A stretch of 64,000 bases of DNA from Candidatus Heimdallarchaeota archaeon LC_3 (lineage in GTDB: Archaea > Asgardarchaeota > Heimdallarchaeia > Hodarchaeales > LC-3). Of this stretch, positions 62,981 to 64,000 are shown piece by piece; within the stretch, counting starts at the first letter, position 1; each line of letters begins with the position of its first letter. The stretch lies in assembly GCA_001940645.1 (NCBI GenBank), contig MDVS01000117.1, positions 1-64,000 of the forward strand, read 5' to 3'. A program made the translations under genes and the position numbers. The notes under the pieces were generated by a model that saw only the letters and a list, made by a program, of their open reading frames with translations, searched no databases and was not told where the DNA came from.

Positions 62981-64000
62981 TTATGTTGTTGAGTCCCATT
63001 GCAAAAATGATTTATTCAATGAATCCCAAATTTCATCAATATTTAAGGATGGATTGGTAAAGTCAGCTTCATCTTGGATAACCAGCTTAGTATATTTTTC
63101 CCCCATAGATTCACGAATACCTATTCTAAGTGGCTCAGCAACTTTCATGACATACAGAATTAGTCCGTCGATTGATTGACTATTAATATTATTTTCACTA
63201 AGCGAGTCTTTTAGAGCTTCAATATCATCAGAAATTGTTTTTTTGAATAATTTATCTACTGTTAATGGATTCATATTAGTTAAAGAGGACTTTATTTTAC
63301 CTAATTGTGATATTATATAGAATTTTGTTAAATTATGAGCTAGAGGTTGCATTGATAGTTTAGCAACGGTTCTCAATTCAATCGTTTTTAATTCTTTACG
63401 CCAATAATAAATTCCATAAATAATTAGGGGAAAAGACCATAAAATAACTATTTCAAGAAGAATTAAACTAATGTTACCCGAATATAGATTAAGAGCTGAA
63501 TTCCATTGAAAACTAGAGTCGAGTACACGTTTAACATTATTTATCAAGAAATAGTGAAAAAAGGATATACCGAAGTAAATTATGGTTTTAACAACAACTA
63601 AATCTCGCAAAAGCTCTTTATTATCAATTTTTTCGTTAATATACAAGTAAATTCCATAGCTTAGAGCAATACCAAACAATAAAAAAATAGACCAATCAAA
63701 GAAAGAAAAAGCATTGGTATTCATAAAAGATTGACTCGAAATCAGTAAAGAAAGCACAAACAAGACGCTAAGCGATATTCCTAAAAAGAAGTAATAGAAT
63801 AGACCTACTAGAATCCAATGTTGCTTAATAAATAGAAGATTTTTTAGTTGTTCACGAGAATAAAGTCCTGTACCACTCAAAGTTGATCCATTGCTTAACG
63901 CAGTTCTGTAATTAACACTCTGATTTTCTTCAGAGGAAAAATTTTGAGATGAATCAGGTGTTTGCCTTCCTTTTTGGAGCTTTTGTTTTATTAAATCTGA
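62981..64000 (-). CDS. Membrane protein, 5' end beyond the window
   Basis: At least 340 codons are visible; the frame is open to the window edge with no start required. The upstream 40 codons are polar, including SSEENQSVNYRTALSNG. Four to five predicted membrane helices follow (about 17-47, 55-80, 92-112 and 130-160, counted from the codon at 63880). The last 130 residues are soluble and helical. No motif is recognised. A TTG at 63880 could be an internal start but the coding signal extends further. Confidence 0.6.
   Translation of the reverse strand, partial: SDLIKQKLQKGRQTPDSSQNFSSEENQSVNYRTALSNGSTLSGTGLYSREQLKNLLFIKQHWILVGLFYYFFLGISLSVLFVLSLLISSQSFMNTNAFSFFDWSIFLLFGIALSYGIYLYINEKIDNKELLRDLVVVKTIIYFGISFFHYFLINNVKRVLDSSFQWNSALNLYSGNISLILLEIVILWSFPLIIYGIYYWRKELKTIELRTVAKLSMQPLAHNLTKFYIISQLGKIKSSLTNMNPLTVDKLFKKTISDDIEALKDSLSENNINSQSIDGLILYVMKVAEPLRIGIRESMGEKYTKLVIQDEADFTNPSLNIDEIWDSLNKSFLQWDSTT

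Noticed and set aside
1..64000. CRISPR array or phage-defence island
   Set aside because: No regularly spaced direct repeats, Cas-like proteins or known defence motifs were seen on either strand.

Overview
The window is an A+T-rich archaeal chromosome segment, about 30% G+C by eye. It is packed with archaeal information-processing genes: replication factor C small subunit, uL1, uL11, uS12, eL15, eL20, eL30, eL31, eL37, eL39, a probable eS25, eIF6, prefoldin alpha, FtsY, a Csl4-type exosome subunit, three RNase P proteins, RIO1, a Dim2-type KH protein, TruD and the CCA-adding enzyme. Several traits point to an Asgard-type archaeon: one unsplit 1,310-residue RNA polymerase largest subunit, a Ras/Rab-like small GTPase followed by an 837-residue HEAT-repeat protein, many TTG starts and intron-bearing tRNAs. 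I cannot fix the lineage without a phylogeny.

Layout. Positions 84-4868 carry minus-strand replication and translation genes. Positions 5375-9010 hold the classical archaeal cluster uL1 - eL39 - eL31 - eIF6 - eL20 - prefoldin alpha - FtsY. It is followed by rpoA - eL30 - nusA-like KH - uS12 (9189-14653) and by the RIO1/KH pair. A minus-strand eL15 - COG1325 - Rpp30 - Pop5 operon (19659-21878) ends next to a box C/D guide RNA that I predict targets the P-loop guanosine of 23S rRNA. Positions 22059-32689 hold a DUF2095-like protein, a YchF-type GTPase, the small GTPase/HEAT pair, a radical SAM protein, a GlmU-like protein with a degenerate nucleotidyltransferase domain, and phosphoglycerate kinase.

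Positions 33353-36109 are the least orderly stretch. They contain a decayed second copy of the rubrerythrin 3' end, tRNA-Lys with an intron, a truncated copy and a further remnant of a cyclic-2,3-diphosphoglycerate-synthetase-like gene, two copies of a palindromic 22-mer and a broken minus-strand reading frame. The full-length gene of that family follows at 36110.

Positions 37608-53441 mix RNA modification (an NSUN-type methylase), an RNA block (tRNA-Arg, SRP RNA, CCA-adding enzyme), a LolD/FtsX-type ABC exporter with membrane proteins, and possible lipid genes (alpha/beta hydrolase and PlsC-type acyltransferase). Positions 53705-56332 hold the most striking locus: two consecutive proteasome beta-alpha cassettes, both beta subunits keeping their catalytic residues. 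The right end has tRNA-Phe, -Ser and -Glu, eL37, the Rpp21-type RNase P subunit, a short-chain dehydrogenase, a membrane methyltransferase-like gene interrupted by an in-frame TGA, a glutathione peroxidase homologue and a membrane protein running off the edge.

Functionally, most genes serve ribosome and tRNA manufacture, RNA processing, transcription, protein targeting and protein turnover. No CRISPR array, insertion sequence, prophage or replication origin is visible.
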